Source of the DNA: Spiroplasma sabaudiense Ar-1343
Lineage (GTDB): Bacteria; Bacillota_I; Bacilli_A; Mycoplasmatales; Mycoplasmataceae
Length of the DNA stretch: 64,000 nucleotides
Direction of reading: 5' to 3'
Assembly (NCBI RefSeq): GCF_000565215.1
Contig: NZ_CP006934.1
Span: 558,001-622,000 of the forward strand
Positions 52,062 through 62,416 of the stretch are shown in pieces. Position numbers and translations under genes: made by a program. Within the stretch, counting starts at the first letter, position 1. Each line of letters opens with the position of its first letter. Below the pieces are notes generated by a model, which made no database searches, was not told where the DNA came from, and was given only the letters and a program-made list of their open reading frames with translations.

Positions 52062-54737
52062 TTATAGTCATGTTTTAAAAATCATTTGATAACTAAACTT
52101 GCTCAACTCCCCAAGCAATCAAGCAAATATTAGCAGTCCTGGAATTAGAGCTAACCACAATAATGGTGGATAAGCAAAACCAAGATAACCGTTTAAGTTA
52201 GGTAGAAAAATAATTGAAAAAGTGATGATTGTAAAAAATCCTATAATTGCCAATATTTTTCAAGGAGGATTACTTTTGAAAAAAGCTAAATGTTGAGTTC
52301 GATAAACCAATGACAATAACATATGTGTTAAAAAACTTTCCAAGAAAAATGCTGCTTGAAATTGTTTTAAAGCCAATTCACTGCCCCCATTTATTTGCGC
52401 TATTAAATTAAAGCCATATCCAATTATTGCAAAATTAATTATTGAAATTATTGTTGCCACTAAACCATTATAAAGACCAAATGGCAAAATTGACTTTGTC
52501 GACCATTTGCGCGGTTTTATTAAAACCTCAGAGTCGACTGAATCCCACACAAAAATTAAGTTTGTGAAATCGTATAATAAGTTTTGAAATAATAAATGGA
52601 TTGGGGCCATTGGTTGGAAGTCCAACCAAATTAATGCAATTATTAATGTTAACATTAATGAAAAATTATTGGCAACAGAAATCTTAATATATTTAATTGC
52701 ATTTGAAAATATATGGCGACCCTGCAATAAAGCTTTTTCCAAAACCAAAAGATCTTTTTCTAGCATTATTGCATCAGAACTTGCCTTGGCAACAGCTGCA
52801 GCATTGTTAACGCTAATTCCAACATCACTTTGTCTTAAAGCGGGAGAGTCATTGACACCATCTCCAATAAAGGCAACACAGTGACCTTGATTTTGTAGTT
52901 CTTCAACTACAGCAGCTTTTTGAAATGGTGTTAGTTTACAAAAAATGTTTTGTTCTTGAACTGCAATAGCAAAATCAGCTTTTTTCAAAGCGGCTAACTC
53001 TTCACCTTGAATTGCTTTTGGATTCAAAATCCCAACCTGGTTTGCAACCAATTGTGAGGCTGGCTGCGAATCTCCTGTTAGAATTTTTAAATCAACATTG
53101 TTTTTATATAATAATTCAATAACGCTTTTTACTTCTGGTTTAACTTCATCTTTGAAAATAATAGCTCCCATATAAACACAATCAGCTTCGTTAAAATCAT
53201 TTATATCTAAAAATTCTTTAAATGCTACCCCGATGCATCTAAAACCTTGTGCAAATATCTTTTCAAAATTTTCACTAATAGTTTGATGGTCACTTGGTGT
53301 AAGCTCTCTGATTTTATTATTTTCAAATACAAATTTACAAACTCTTAGAATTTCTTCAAAGCTACCTTTTGTTATTTGTAAAAATTTTTGATTTGTTTTT
53401 TTATTTAAGAGCACTGAAACTAAACGTCTATCGTGAGTAAATGGTTTTTCTAATAGCAAATTAAATTCATCAATTTGATTATCCTTATTGGGGTATTGAT
53501 CCAAAATCGCGATATCAATATTGTTTGCAATATTTGATTGATTATAGGCATTCAAATAGGCATATCAAAATACTTGCAAACTATTTTCTTGTTGAAAGTT
53601 TTTGTAATCTGTAATTGTGATATTTGAATTTGTTAAAGTTCCGGTCTTATCAGTGCAAAGTAAATCAACTGCCCCAAGCGATTGGGTTGTTGCGTTATTT
53701 TTTGCCACAATTTTGGCTTGCCGTAATCTTTTAGCACCTTCGTGTAAATTTAAAGTCATGATTGCTGGTAACGACTCTGGGGTGATTGAAACAACTAGAC
53801 TGATCGCAAAAATAAGTGATGAAATTAGTAAGCCGCTCTTCCAAAAGCTTAATAAAAATACTAATGGGAAAGCAAATAAAAGTGATAACAATATTATTTT
53901 GGTAACTTTTTTTAAACCAATCTCATATTCTGTTGGGCCTTCGCTATTTTCATTAAATTTTAACATTGCGTTACTATAAGTGTTTTCTCCAACATTTAAA
54001 ATTACGGCAAAACATTGGCCACTAGAAACTTTTGAATTTTGATAAATTATATTTTCTAAATTGAAAATATTTTCATTTGCAATTGTTGGTCCACATCGCT
54101 TGCTTATTAATTCCGCCTCACCTGTAAAACTTGATTGATCCACGAATAGATTTTTGTCCCAAAGGATTCTCCCATCCGCTGGAACCTGATCACCTGCAGA
54201 TAAATAGATTACATCCCCTTGAGTTAATTCGCTTTGCTTTATTAAATTTAAGCCATTAATTAATTCAGGAATTTTAACATTGTGAAAATTGCTGACTTTT
54301 TTATTTAAAATATAGACATTGTTTTCAATCATTTGGTTGAGGTCAGTATTCATTTTAAAGGCTTTGTAGTCTTGAATGTAGTCAACAATTGATGCTAAAA
54401 AAATCATAAATAAAATTATAATAACAGATACTAAATCAATTATCTCTTGCTTGTTAGTTAAATAGATAATTAATTGAATAATCGCTATTGATCATAGCAG
54501 GACATTGAAGGGACTGAACAATGTAAAAAATAATTTTTTAAAATGATTAAATTTTTTGGGGATAATTTTATTATCTCCAAATTGTTTTTTCAATTCTTCT
54601 CGATCGCCCTCATCATTACCTCATGCCTTAATTTGCAAACCATTTTGAATTTCGGTTTCATTATTAATTGCACAAAAATTAATAAATTCTTCTCGGTGAT
54701 ATTGTAATTTTTGAGAACTGTTTTTTTTACTGATCAT
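52062..54737 (-). CDS. mgtA: Magnesium-translocating P-type ATPase
   Basis: The 891-residue protein is a P3-type ATPase. Visible parts are two N-terminal membrane spans (SVIIILFMIFLASIVDYI), the actuator region LTQGDVIYLSAGDQVPADGR, VDQSSFTGEAELISKR, VVSITPESLPAIMTLNLHEG (P-loop membrane part), DLLCTDKTGTLTNSNITITD (phosphorylated Asp), LKILTGDSQPASQLVANQVG, CVAFIGDGVNDSPALRQSDV and the C-terminal PMAPIHLLFQNLLYDFTNLI, a segment diagnostic of MgtA/MgtB. UGA-Trp at 53565 and 52260 joins the pieces; the stop is UAA 52062. It should import Mg(II). Confidence 0.93.
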
Positions 54738-54762
54738 TTAATTACCCCATTGCTAAATTTAT

Positions 54763-54796
54763 TTTAACTTAAAATTTAAAAAAATTTTAAGTTAAA
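54763..54796. promoter_or_regulatory. Perfect 15-bp inverted repeat in the mgtA leader
   Basis: TTTAACTTAAAATTT (54763-54777) is the reverse complement of 54782-54796 around AAAA. It lies 26 bases upstream of the mgtA ATG. No U run follows on the minus strand, so it is not a normal terminator; an operator or leader stem is more likely. Confidence 0.75.
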
Positions 54797-54988
54797 TTTT
54801 TAAACTAAATTGCTTATTAAAAAATGTAATATAAATAAAAAAATAAACCCTTAAAATGTACCATTTGGAAGTTACCAAAAAAATACTTAAAGATTTATTA
54901 ATTATTTTAACTATTATAAATTTTTCAATAGCTAGCCTGGAGGTAGGTAAACTAAATAAAGATTTTTTATAATTATTTTAATTTGTTA
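54797..54988. other. Intergenic stretch between the repeat lipoprotein gene and mgtA
   Basis: I see no gene here. It holds the probable mgtA promoter in AT-rich DNA and a short island with GCCTGGAGGTAGG near 54938 that is richer in G and C than the surroundings. I cannot assign that island. Confidence 0.4.
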
Positions 54989-56512
54989 TTATTTACCAAT
55001 AGCTTGTGATACTTGATTTTCAGGTTTTATAACACTAGTGGTGTTAACTGGTTTTGGTTGCGATAAATCTGTTAACTCATTTTCTTCGCCTGGGACAGCT
55101 GGTTTAAAATTTGCAATTGTATAAAACTCTAAATCAATGCGATTTTCTTTTTCGTGATCAAGTTTTTTTGAATCTTTTTTAACCAAAAGCACTGCTACAT
55201 TTGAAGTGATTTTATCCTCTTGTGATATTTCAATATCATTTAGAAAGTCAATCACTTTAGGATTATTTTCTTTTAGCGCTTTAATTATTTCGTTACTTGT
55301 TGGAATTGGATTAACTGTAATAATTTCTCCAAGATCTGTTTCCTCAATTAAACTTTTTAAGGTAACTTGAGCTTTTGTGTTTTTAATTGTATAACTAATT
55401 TTTACTTGATTGTCCTTTGTTAAATCAAGAATCTTGCTATCGGGTTTAACCATTAATGTAGCTTCGGTAGTTGCGATTTCAATATTGGGGTCAATAATTA
55501 TGTCGCTAATAAAGTTAACAATTTCTGGATTAACTTCTTTAAGTTTTGATAACAATTCCTCTACTGTTGGAACCGAATTCTTGGTGAAAATTTCATCAAG
55601 ATTAGTTTTTTTAATAGTCTCTTTTAAAGTTGCAATTTTAGGTATTGCGTTGTATTTAATAGTAATTTTTGAATTTTCTTTAAAATTCTTAGAATCTTTT
55701 TTAGCGACAACTTCTGCTGATTTTAAATCTATTGAGTTTTTGTTTGTTATCTCAACTTCTGTCTTAAATTTTTGCAAGTCTGGATTTTTCAAAACTAAAG
55801 CATTAATTATTTCTGATTCGGTTGGAGAATCATTGGCAATTGAAATATCACCTAAATCAGTAACTTTAATTACTTCTGATAAATCTTTTTTAACATCAAC
55901 ATTGCCTTTCAATGAATATGTTAAATTAAGTTCTGAATTTTTTATTGCAATTTTTGAATCATTGGCAGCTTGAATTTTAGCGCTTCCTTTCTTAATATCT
56001 GAGATTTTGTATTCTTGATTGTTTTCAAAAAAAGCGTTAACCAAAGAGTGGTGATTTTGCTCTTTGATTGCGGTTATAATTTCATCATTGGTTGGCAATT
56101 CCCCTGCTATTTTTATTTCTTTTAAGTTTGTTTTAGTAATGAAAGTTTTTATGTCTCTTTGAACATAAGGTATCTCCTTTAATTTTATTTTCTTAGCCTC
56201 TCCTGAAACCGTTTTAGCACCTTTGTTGGCAACAACATCAATTATAATGATTTTGTCTTTCATATTATATTCAAAGTTTGAAACAGTGACTTCGGTTGGG
56301 TTTATGTTATTAAGGGCCGCAATTAAATTAATATTTTTTTTAATATACTCAATATCATGTGATGAATTGTTAGGTAAGAATTCAATTTTTGATTCTTTTA
56401 AATTTGATAAATTAACAATGCCATCTTTGCTAGTATCAAAGCAAGAAACTACTGGAGCTGTTGCAGATGAAGCTAAGCCTAGAGACGCTAAAATACCTAA
56501 TAGTCTTTTCAT
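54989..56512 (-). CDS. Repeat-containing surface lipoprotein, 507 residues
   Basis: ATG 56512 (GAGGTTTAAAA upstream) encodes the leader MKRLLGILASLGLASSATAP with lipobox VVSC. The mature part has four copies of an about 85-residue domain, each starting like TDLGDISIANDSPTESEII: TNLKEI (residue ~140), TDLGDI (~225), TNLDEI (~305) and TDLGEI (~390). The spacing is regular, and each is followed by NP and a beta-rich half with AxLxVKxDSK. The end is Pro- and Asn-rich (PKPVNTTSVIKPENQ). There are no Trp or UGA codons. The repeats resemble surface-exposed domains of Mollicutes adhesins or variable lipoproteins; I know no exact family. Confidence 0.85.
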   Translation of the reverse strand: MKRLLGILASLGLASSATAPVVSCFDTSKDGIVNLSNLKESKIEFLPNNSSHDIEYIKKNINLIAALNNINPTEVTVSNFEYNMKDKIIIIDVVANKGAKTVSGEAKKIKLKEIPYVQRDIKTFITKTNLKEIKIAGELPTNDEIITAIKEQNHHSLVNAFFENNQEYKISDIKKGSAKIQAANDSKIAIKNSELNLTYSLKGNVDVKKDLSEVIKVTDLGDISIANDSPTESEIINALVLKNPDLQKFKTEVEITNKNSIDLKSAEVVAKKDSKNFKENSKITIKYNAIPKIATLKETIKKTNLDEIFTKNSVPTVEELLSKLKEVNPEIVNFISDIIIDPNIEIATTEATLMVKPDSKILDLTKDNQVKISYTIKNTKAQVTLKSLIEETDLGEIITVNPIPTSNEIIKALKENNPKVIDFLNDIEISQEDKITSNVAVLLVKKDSKKLDHEKENRIDLEFYTIANFKPAVPGEENELTDLSQPKPVNTTSVIKPENQVSQAIGK

Positions 56513-56811
56513 TTTTAAACCTCTTTCTTAAGGACTAAGGGTCTAAATAATGTTAATCTACTCGTCCTTAAAGAATTATATTTCAAAAATAAAAATAATG
56601 GAGAAAAACTTTAAAAAAAATAAAAATCACAACTTTAAATTAACCAAAACGGTTATTAAAATTGCAATTTTAAAAAAATATTAAAAAAATTATTATTATT
56701 GCCAAAATTTCTCAATTTATATTTTTCTCTAATGGCAACAAAAAATAATTTTTTGGTAATCAATACCAAATAAATTATATCAAAATAAATTATAAACTTT
56801 AATTTTAAAAT
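56513..56811. other. Intergenic stretch with leader of the repeat lipoprotein gene
   Basis: No gene is visible. On the minus strand TATAAT occurs in GAAATATAATTC about 70 bases before the start, and TTAAGGAC (56528-56535) with GTCCTTAA (56564-56571) can form a leader hairpin. The rest is AT-rich and without clear structure. Confidence 0.5.
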
Positions 56812-58683
56812 TTAATGAATGACTTTTTTAACCTCATTTGGTTTTTTTGGTTGGGCTAAAATACTCAAGCAGGCCGTTAAAATAGCGAGACTGACAATTG
56901 TTGATAAAACTATTACAATCATTAGTGAAGAAATATAAACAAATGCAAAAATCATTGTAATTATAAAACCAATCACTAACGAATAAAGACCACGACCTAA
57001 GACATGATCAAAAATCATTGCTAAATTATTATGACGACCATTAATTTGGGTTAGTGTAATTTTTTTGGTTTTTGACATAATAGCTAAACTAACCCCAAGT
57101 AAAACTTCATTTAATAAAAACCCGACAATATATGCGATTCATAAATTGGAATGGTTGTTTAATAAAACTGCTCCAATTGTTAAAAATACTAGCCCAGTGA
57201 CAATTAAAACATAGGCGCAAATATTAGTTTTTAAGACATTGGTTTTCTCACTTATTTTTAAATTTAAAACTAACAATCCTGCTAATTTACGAATCATAAA
57301 ACCACCAACAAGAAGTCCAATTAAAGTGTACTCATTAATTGGTCAACCTTGATTTTTTCCAAATATATAAATAAAAGCAACAGCACAATATGTAAAGGCT
57401 TCTCCGATTGCATAAAAAAAGGAATTAGAAAAAATAAATAAGAAATATTTTTTATGAGCTTTTAAATTTTGAAAATCATCTGGCTGAGTTTTAAAAGTGA
57501 CCTCTTCGATTTGAGCCTTACGGTTAAAATTAATTAGACAAGCCAACAATAAAGTAATAGTGGAAAATAGTCCAACTAGTAGCATTAGTGATAATTTTGT
57601 ATCTTTGACAAAAACACTTATTAAAAATGGCAGCGGAATCAACATTAAACCAAAACAAATTTGAATTAATTCAAAACGATATTTCTTTTGATTTTTTAAT
57701 CCGTGGCTTCGCAATATCTCCATTGTAAATGGAACAATTCCAGCAATAAAAACTCCCATTGCAAATAAAAATAAACCTAAGACTGGGACAAAATTGCTAG
57801 CATTATGATTGCTCAAACCTCAAGCCATTGTCGCTGATGTCATACAAAATAATCCGATGCTAGTTATTTTAATGGTACTGTGATTGCCAATAATCGCTTT
57901 TAATTTTCTTCATAACGGGGTGCACAAAAACATTGCTAACGGAATTAGTAAAATTAAACTCAACCCTTTAATTCCCACTAAGTTAATAATGTGAAACGGT
58001 AGGAAACTAAAAACAACCGCGACTAAGCCAGTTTCAATTCCAAAAGCTAGCTTTCATGTGCGAATTGATGCTGGGCTAATTGAATCCATATTATTTTTAT
58101 TATAACGGTTAAAAGCAATTTTATCTTGACGGCTACTTAAAAATTGCTTATTTAACAAGAATGGCTTTGTATATTTATATTTGGCAAATAATTCTCAAAT
58201 TAGCGGGACCACTAAAACCGGCAAAATTAAATAAGCTGTAAACAAAATGTCGTTTCTCAATACTCGCGAAAGATAAAGTACTCGAGCCTTTTCTCAACTT
58301 TGAGTGATCGCTAATTCAAATAGCATATTGCTAATTTCTAAAAAACATGACAAAACTGGCACAATAATTAAAATTAGCCATCAATGTTTGACTAATGCGG
58401 GTCGAAGCGCCAAGGTGATTGCCCAAATTACTATTATTGCAATTCAATAAGCAAAGACACTAACTCCGGGAATCATTAAAATTTTTAAAAAACCAATTGC
58501 GTTAGCAAAAATAGCTGACAGAGATGTTTTAAAAAAGATTGTTACTAGTATTACCATAAAAAAAGCTACTTCAAATTCATAGAGAAAATGAAGCAAGAAG
58601 TCAATCACCAAAGTAAGTGATAACAATGTTCCAAGCATTGCGATTGCCATTGTTGTTGATAGACGTTTGCTTGGGTTATTCAT
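56812..58683 (-). CDS. Large multi-spanning membrane protein, MFS-like
   Basis: The 623-residue protein has about 14 hydrophobic segments, such as AIAMLGTLLSLTLVIDFLLH, YLILPVLVVPLIWELFAKY, LVAVVFSFLPFHIINLVGI and GLFLFAMGVFIAGIVPFTME. An MFS-like loop (GHSTIKITSIGLFCMTSATM) is only suggestive. UGA-Trp occurs at 58444, 57343 and others. The central loop (RFELIQICFGL) and long C-terminus are unusual. I would call it a transporter-like membrane protein of unknown substrate. The start ATG 58683 has GGTGACTGGAA upstream, a weak site. It lies alone between two lipoprotein loci. Confidence 0.65.
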
Positions 58684-58897
58684 TTCCAGTCACCAACTGA
58701 TTATTAAAATTTCATTGTAGTTTATTCATTATTGCATCCTTTCGTATTTTTATATTAAAAGACACCAATAAAAGTTTATTTGACTTTTAAAAAGAAATTT
58801 AATCATTGAAAAAGCCCTCCATTTTTTTATTTTAACATAATAACTATTTAAGTTGTGAAATTGTGAATATTTTTTACATAATTTCAAATTGATCATT

Positions 58898-58931
58898 AAA
58901 AAAACTCAAAACTATTAGTTTTGAGTTTTTT
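58898..58931 (-). terminator. Hairpin terminator after the first spiralin-like gene
   Basis: AAAACTCAAAAC (58901-58912) pairs with GTTTTGAGTTTT (58918-58929) around TATTA; A and T runs on each side allow bidirectional use. Confidence 0.9.
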
Positions 58932-58958
58932 ATGACGATATAATTTTTTATAATTATA

Positions 58959-59543
58959 TTATTCAGCAGCAATTACAGTAATTGTAAATTCACCTGTAAT
59001 TAATTTTGAACCTTCAGTTGCTTTAACTGTGATTACATCAGCTTCAACAGTTGTTGCGTTTAAACCAGTAATTGTGTAATCTGTTGTAATTACAGCATCA
59101 GCTGCAATTTCTTTAACTTTATCAGCAATTTTAGTAGTTACATCAGCTTGTGCTTCACCAGCTTTTACTTCAATAACAATGTCATTGATTGAAACTTTTT
59201 CAGCTTCTTTTGCTGTAAATTTAACACTTACAGTAATATCAAATGAAACTGCTTTTGTAGCTGTTTTTTCAACAACTGAAGCAACACCTTCAACTTCACC
59301 AACTTTAGCAATTGCTGCTGCAGTTGCTAAAGCTTTTTTTTCAGCTTCTAAACCAGTAGCTTCAACCACTAGTTTTTCAATTGCAGCTTTAACAGTTGCT
59401 TCAACTGCTTCATCTTCTAAAGTAACTGTTAAATCAACTTTTACTAAATTAGCGTCTTCTTTATCTGTATTACATGCAATTACAGCAGTTGATGCTGATG
59501 CAGTTAATCCAAAAGCGGCTAATAATCCTAATAATTTTTTCAT
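58959..59543 (-). CDS. Spiralin-like lipoprotein (paralog A)
   Basis: The leader MKKLLGLLAAFGLTASASTA ends in VIAC, a lipobox. The mature part is a 170-residue Ala-, Val-, Thr-, Lys- and Glu-rich beta/alpha repeat protein without Trp or other Cys: VKVDLTVTLEDEAVEATVKA, then LVVEATGLEAEKKALATAAA and SFDITVSVKFTAKEAEKVSI. This composition and the SxxDITVxVxFTAKE pattern match spiralin, the major surface lipoprotein of Spiroplasma. It is one of a tandem pair with 59738-60340. A strong promoter lies at 59579-59607 and a leader hairpin precedes the start. It is probably highly expressed. Confidence 0.88.
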   Translation of the reverse strand: MKKLLGLLAAFGLTASASTAVIACNTDKEDANLVKVDLTVTLEDEAVEATVKAAIEKLVVEATGLEAEKKALATAAAIAKVGEVEGVASVVEKTATKAVSFDITVSVKFTAKEAEKVSINDIVIEVKAGEAQADVTTKIADKVKEIAADAVITTDYTITGLNATTVEADVITVKATEGSKLITGEFTITVIAAE

Positions 59544-59553
59544 ATTGTTCTCC

Positions 59554-59576
59554 TTATAGGTATTTATATACCATAA
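59554..59576 (-). promoter_or_regulatory. Leader stem of spiralin-like gene A
   Basis: TTATGGTATATAAATACC and TATAA on the minus strand fold as TTAT and GGTAT against ATACC and ATAA with one unpaired T. It sits between the -10 box and the AAGGAGAACAAT ribosome site. The same stem occurs before paralog B with a changed bulge. Confidence 0.7.
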
Positions 59577-59578
59577 CC

Positions 59579-59607
59579 ATTATAGTATGAATTTTATATT
59601 ATTTCAA
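59579..59607 (-). promoter_or_regulatory. Promoter of spiralin-like gene A
   Basis: TTGAAA (59602-59607) and TATAAT (59579-59584) are 17 bases apart on the minus strand. Confidence 0.8.
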
Positions 59608-59643
59608 TAAATAAACCCATAATATGAAAAAAAATAGAATAAA

Positions 59644-59673
59644 AAAATCGAAACTAGCAACCGTTTCGATTTT
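59644..59673 (-). terminator. Hairpin terminator after the second spiralin-like gene
   Basis: AAAATCGAAAC (59644-59654) pairs with GTTTCGATTTT (59663-59673), with A and T flanks. It follows the stop of 59738-60340 by about 65 bases. Confidence 0.85.
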
Positions 59674-59710
59674 ATTTATTTTAATTTATAAATATTAATT
59701 TTAAATTTTA

Positions 59711-59742
59711 TAATTATTTAATTATTTAATTATTTAATTATT
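59711..59742. repeat. Four perfect 8-bp repeats (TAATTATT) across a stop codon
   Basis: TAATTATT occurs four times in tandem from 59711 to 59742. The stop codon of paralog B (59738-59740) lies in the last unit. Copy change would move the 3' UTR length but not the protein. Confidence 0.9.
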
Positions 59743-60340
59743 CTGCTGGAGCAGTAATTTCGAATGAACCTGTAATTAATGTTGATGCTTCCGCTGCTGT
59801 AACAACGATTTTTTCGCTAGCTTCAACTGCTTCACCTTTCAATGTAAATGTGAAATCAGCTTTTGTAGCTTTTTCTGCACCTTCTAATTTAATAATTTCA
59901 GCTAAAATTTTACCTTCAACTGCATCTTTGTCATCACCAATTTCAACTACAACTGTAACATCTTTGATGTCAACTAGTTTAACTTCTGGTTTTTCAACAG
60001 TAAATTCAACTTCAACTGTAATGTCAAATACAACTGCATCATCTTTTGCTGCAACTTTTTTAGTAGCTGATTTAACTTCTTCTAATCCTTCAACAGCTGC
60101 GATTGCTGCTGCTTCAGATTTAGCTTCTTTTTCAGTTTCTAGCCCTGAAGCTTTAATTGATAATGCTTCAATTTTTGTTTTAGCTTCAGCTTCTGTTTTA
60201 CCTTCTTCTAAAGTAACTGTTAAGTTAACTGAAACCTTTTTGTTTGCTTCTGGTTTATCTCCGTTATCACATGCAATTACTGCAGTTGACGCTGAAGCTG
60301 TTAGTCCGAATGCGGCTAATAGTCCTAATAATTTTTTCAT
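59738..60340 (-). CDS. Spiralin-like lipoprotein (paralog B)
   Basis: The leader MKKLLGLLAAFGLTASASTA is identical to that of paralog A and ends in VIAC. The mature part is similar in composition and architecture: VSVNLTVTLEEGKTEAEAKT, KASGLETEKEAKSEAAAIAA, VVFDITVEVEFTVEKPEVKL and an end SFEITAPAE. There is no Trp and no further Cys. The two mature proteins share repeated pattern but differ widely in residues, so the copies diverged after duplication. The ribosome site AAGGAGAACAAT is the same in both. A surface lipoprotein of the spiralin type is likely. Confidence 0.88.
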   Translation of the reverse strand: MKKLLGLLAAFGLTASASTAVIACDNGDKPEANKKVSVNLTVTLEEGKTEAEAKTKIEALSIKASGLETEKEAKSEAAAIAAVEGLEEVKSATKKVAAKDDAVVFDITVEVEFTVEKPEVKLVDIKDVTVVVEIGDDKDAVEGKILAEIIKLEGAEKATKADFTFTLKGEAVEASEKIVVTAAEASTLITGSFEITAPAE

Positions 60341-60350
60341 ATTGTTCTCC

Positions 60351-60373
60351 TTATGCGGTAATTTATACCATAA
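60351..60373 (-). promoter_or_regulatory. Leader stem of spiralin-like gene B
   Basis: TTATGGTATAAATTACC and GCATAA on the minus strand pair as TTAT and GGTA against TACC and ATAA with a GC bulge. It is placed like the stem of paralog A, between -10 and ribosome site. Confidence 0.7.
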
Positions 60374-60375
60374 TA

Positions 60376-60405
60376 ATTATAGTATAAAATACTTGATTTT
60401 GTCAA
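60376..60405 (-). promoter_or_regulatory. Promoter of spiralin-like gene B
   Basis: TTGACA (60400-60405) and TATAAT (60376-60381), both perfect consensus, are 18 bases apart on the minus strand. A very strong promoter. Confidence 0.85.
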
Positions 60406-60487
60406 TTAATTACAAAAATAATTTACACAGGAGATTTTATAGCAATTTTTTATTAAAAAACTCTTTTTAATTTCAAAATTTTTATAA

Positions 60488-62323
60488 TTATTCCATTAAA
60501 CCAGCTTCATAAAGGTTTTTAAAGTGACCTGGTTGGTTTTTTAGTTCATTAAAGGTTCCAGTTTGCACAATTCCCGCTCCATCAGGCCCTAAAACAACGA
60601 TTTGATCGGCATTTTTAATAGTACTTAGTCGATGAGCAATTGAGACGGTTGTACGGCCTTTCATTAGTGATTCTAATTTCTCTTGAATTTCTTTTTCAAC
60701 AATATTATCTAAAGCACTAGTGGCCTCATCAAGTATTAAAACCGTTGGGTCTTTTAAAAACATTCGAGCAATTACTAAACGCTGTTTTTGGCCCCCAGAT
60801 AACAAGAAACCTCGTTCTCCTAAAATTGTGTCATATCCATCTGGTCAGGTTTCAATTAAATCGTGTAATTCTGCTTTTTTGCAAGCCTCAATAACAGCTT
60901 CATTGCTAGCTCCAAACGACCCGTATTTGATATTTTCAAAAACATCACCAAATAAAATTTGGGGTTCTTGTTCGACATAACCAACGTGAGCTAAATAACT
61001 TGCTAAATTTACATCTTTTAAATTAATTCCTTCGTTGATAATAACACTACCCTCGGTTGGATCATAAAAGCGCAATAATAATCGCGAAATTGTTGATTTT
61101 CCGCTTCCTGTCGCCCCAACAAAAGCATAGCTTTTTCCCTCTTTGAAGGTAAAGCTAAATTTTGGTAAAACAGTTTTTGTTGGCTTTTCAGGATAAGCAA
61201 AGCGAATATCTTTAAACTCGATATCACCTTTTATACCATCGATTTGAACTCCATCAAAGTAGTGTGGTTCAATAATTGATTCTGATGTTAAGGTTTTTTG
61301 AATTCGTTGTGCTGCAACTGTTGCCATTGCTAGCCCAAAAGCTGCATTCATTACGTTAAACAATGGTCCGATGATCATTCCTTGAGCCAAGGCAAATGAA
61401 GCAAATGTTTGACCAAAAAACTTCTGAATTGCAACAGGATCATCTGAATTTCCAAATAAAAGCATCGCTGAAATAATTGTCGCAAATTGCAGAAGCGAAA
61501 CTCCTCCAAACAAAATTGTTAACAATGATGCTTGCATTTTTCCGACCGGACGACTGCGTTTGTAGTAGTCTTGATGAACATCTTTAAATCTTTGAGTTTC
61601 ATAATTTTCAGTTCCCGAAGATTTAATTAATCTAACAGTGACAATTCTATCAGTTACATTACCATTTATTTGCGTTAAAACTTCACGAACTTTATAGTAG
61701 CGTTTGGTGGTAATTGTAAAACATACTATCATTGAAATCAAAATTAGTAAAAATGTTGAACAAGCAACCAATGCCAATTGTCATTGGAAAATAAACATCA
61801 TTGAAAGAGCTGCAATAATTTGAAAGAATGAGATTCCCACAAGCATCGGAATATTCACAGCCCAATCTCCAAATAGTTGAGTATCTGAAACAACATTGGT
61901 TAAAATTTCCCCAATTTTTTTATCAGAATAGTAAGAAATGTCTTGACGAACTAAGCGTTCTAAACATTTATTTCTTAAGTCAATTTCAATTTTTTTACCC
62001 ATTAAATAACCAGTGTAATTAAATAAAAATGAGGAGATCGAATTAAGGAAGACAACCCCAATTCCAATATAAATTAAATCTTGTCAAGGAACACCTCAGT
62101 ACATTGGGTCCTTCTGTGTTACAACCCCTTTTTCATATAAAATCGAAATATTCATTTGGTTTGTTAAAATCGGAATCATTATTTGACAACTAACAATCAA
62201 AATCATTAAAAATACCATTTTTAAGGTGATTTTCCACTCTTTTTTGTAATAACTTGCAATCATCTTAAAAAACATGCCATTTTTTGGAGCATTTGACGTA
62301 GTGTTTGTTTTAGTTTTTTTCAC
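60488..62323 (-). CDS. ABC exporter with fused membrane and ATPase domains
   Basis: The 611-residue protein is a half-transporter of the MsbA/LmrA type. The N-terminal part has six membrane segments, such as [20 protein letters not shown] and [20 protein letters not shown]. The ATPase half has Walker [21 protein letters not shown], the Q-loop [19 protein letters not shown], signature [18 protein letters not shown], Walker [15 protein letters not shown] and the H-loop [20 protein letters not shown]. The start is GTG 62323 with AGAAGGTAGGAAATAAC upstream. UGA-Trp occurs at several sites. Likely exports lipid or drug; it acts as a homodimer or with another half-transporter. Confidence 0.92.
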
Positions 62324-62416
62324 GTTATTTCCTACCTTCTATTTTTATTATTCATTAGAATAACTATTGAACGATTACTAAACTCTTTAAAGTTTAAACT
62401 ATAATTTAAAATTTTG

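Noticed and set aside
54797-54988. Small RNA or riboswitch near GCCTGGAGGTAGG
   Set aside because: No conserved aptamer pattern or stable structure is visible; the short island alone is not enough.
59711-59742. CRISPR or transposon terminal repeats
   Set aside because: Simple 8-bp units without spacers or duplicated target; a simple sequence repeat explains them.
59179-60470. Plus-strand open frames across the two spiralin-like genes
   Set aside because: They mirror the Ala/Thr-rich codons of the lipoprotein genes, whereas promoter, leader and lipobox belong to the minus strand.
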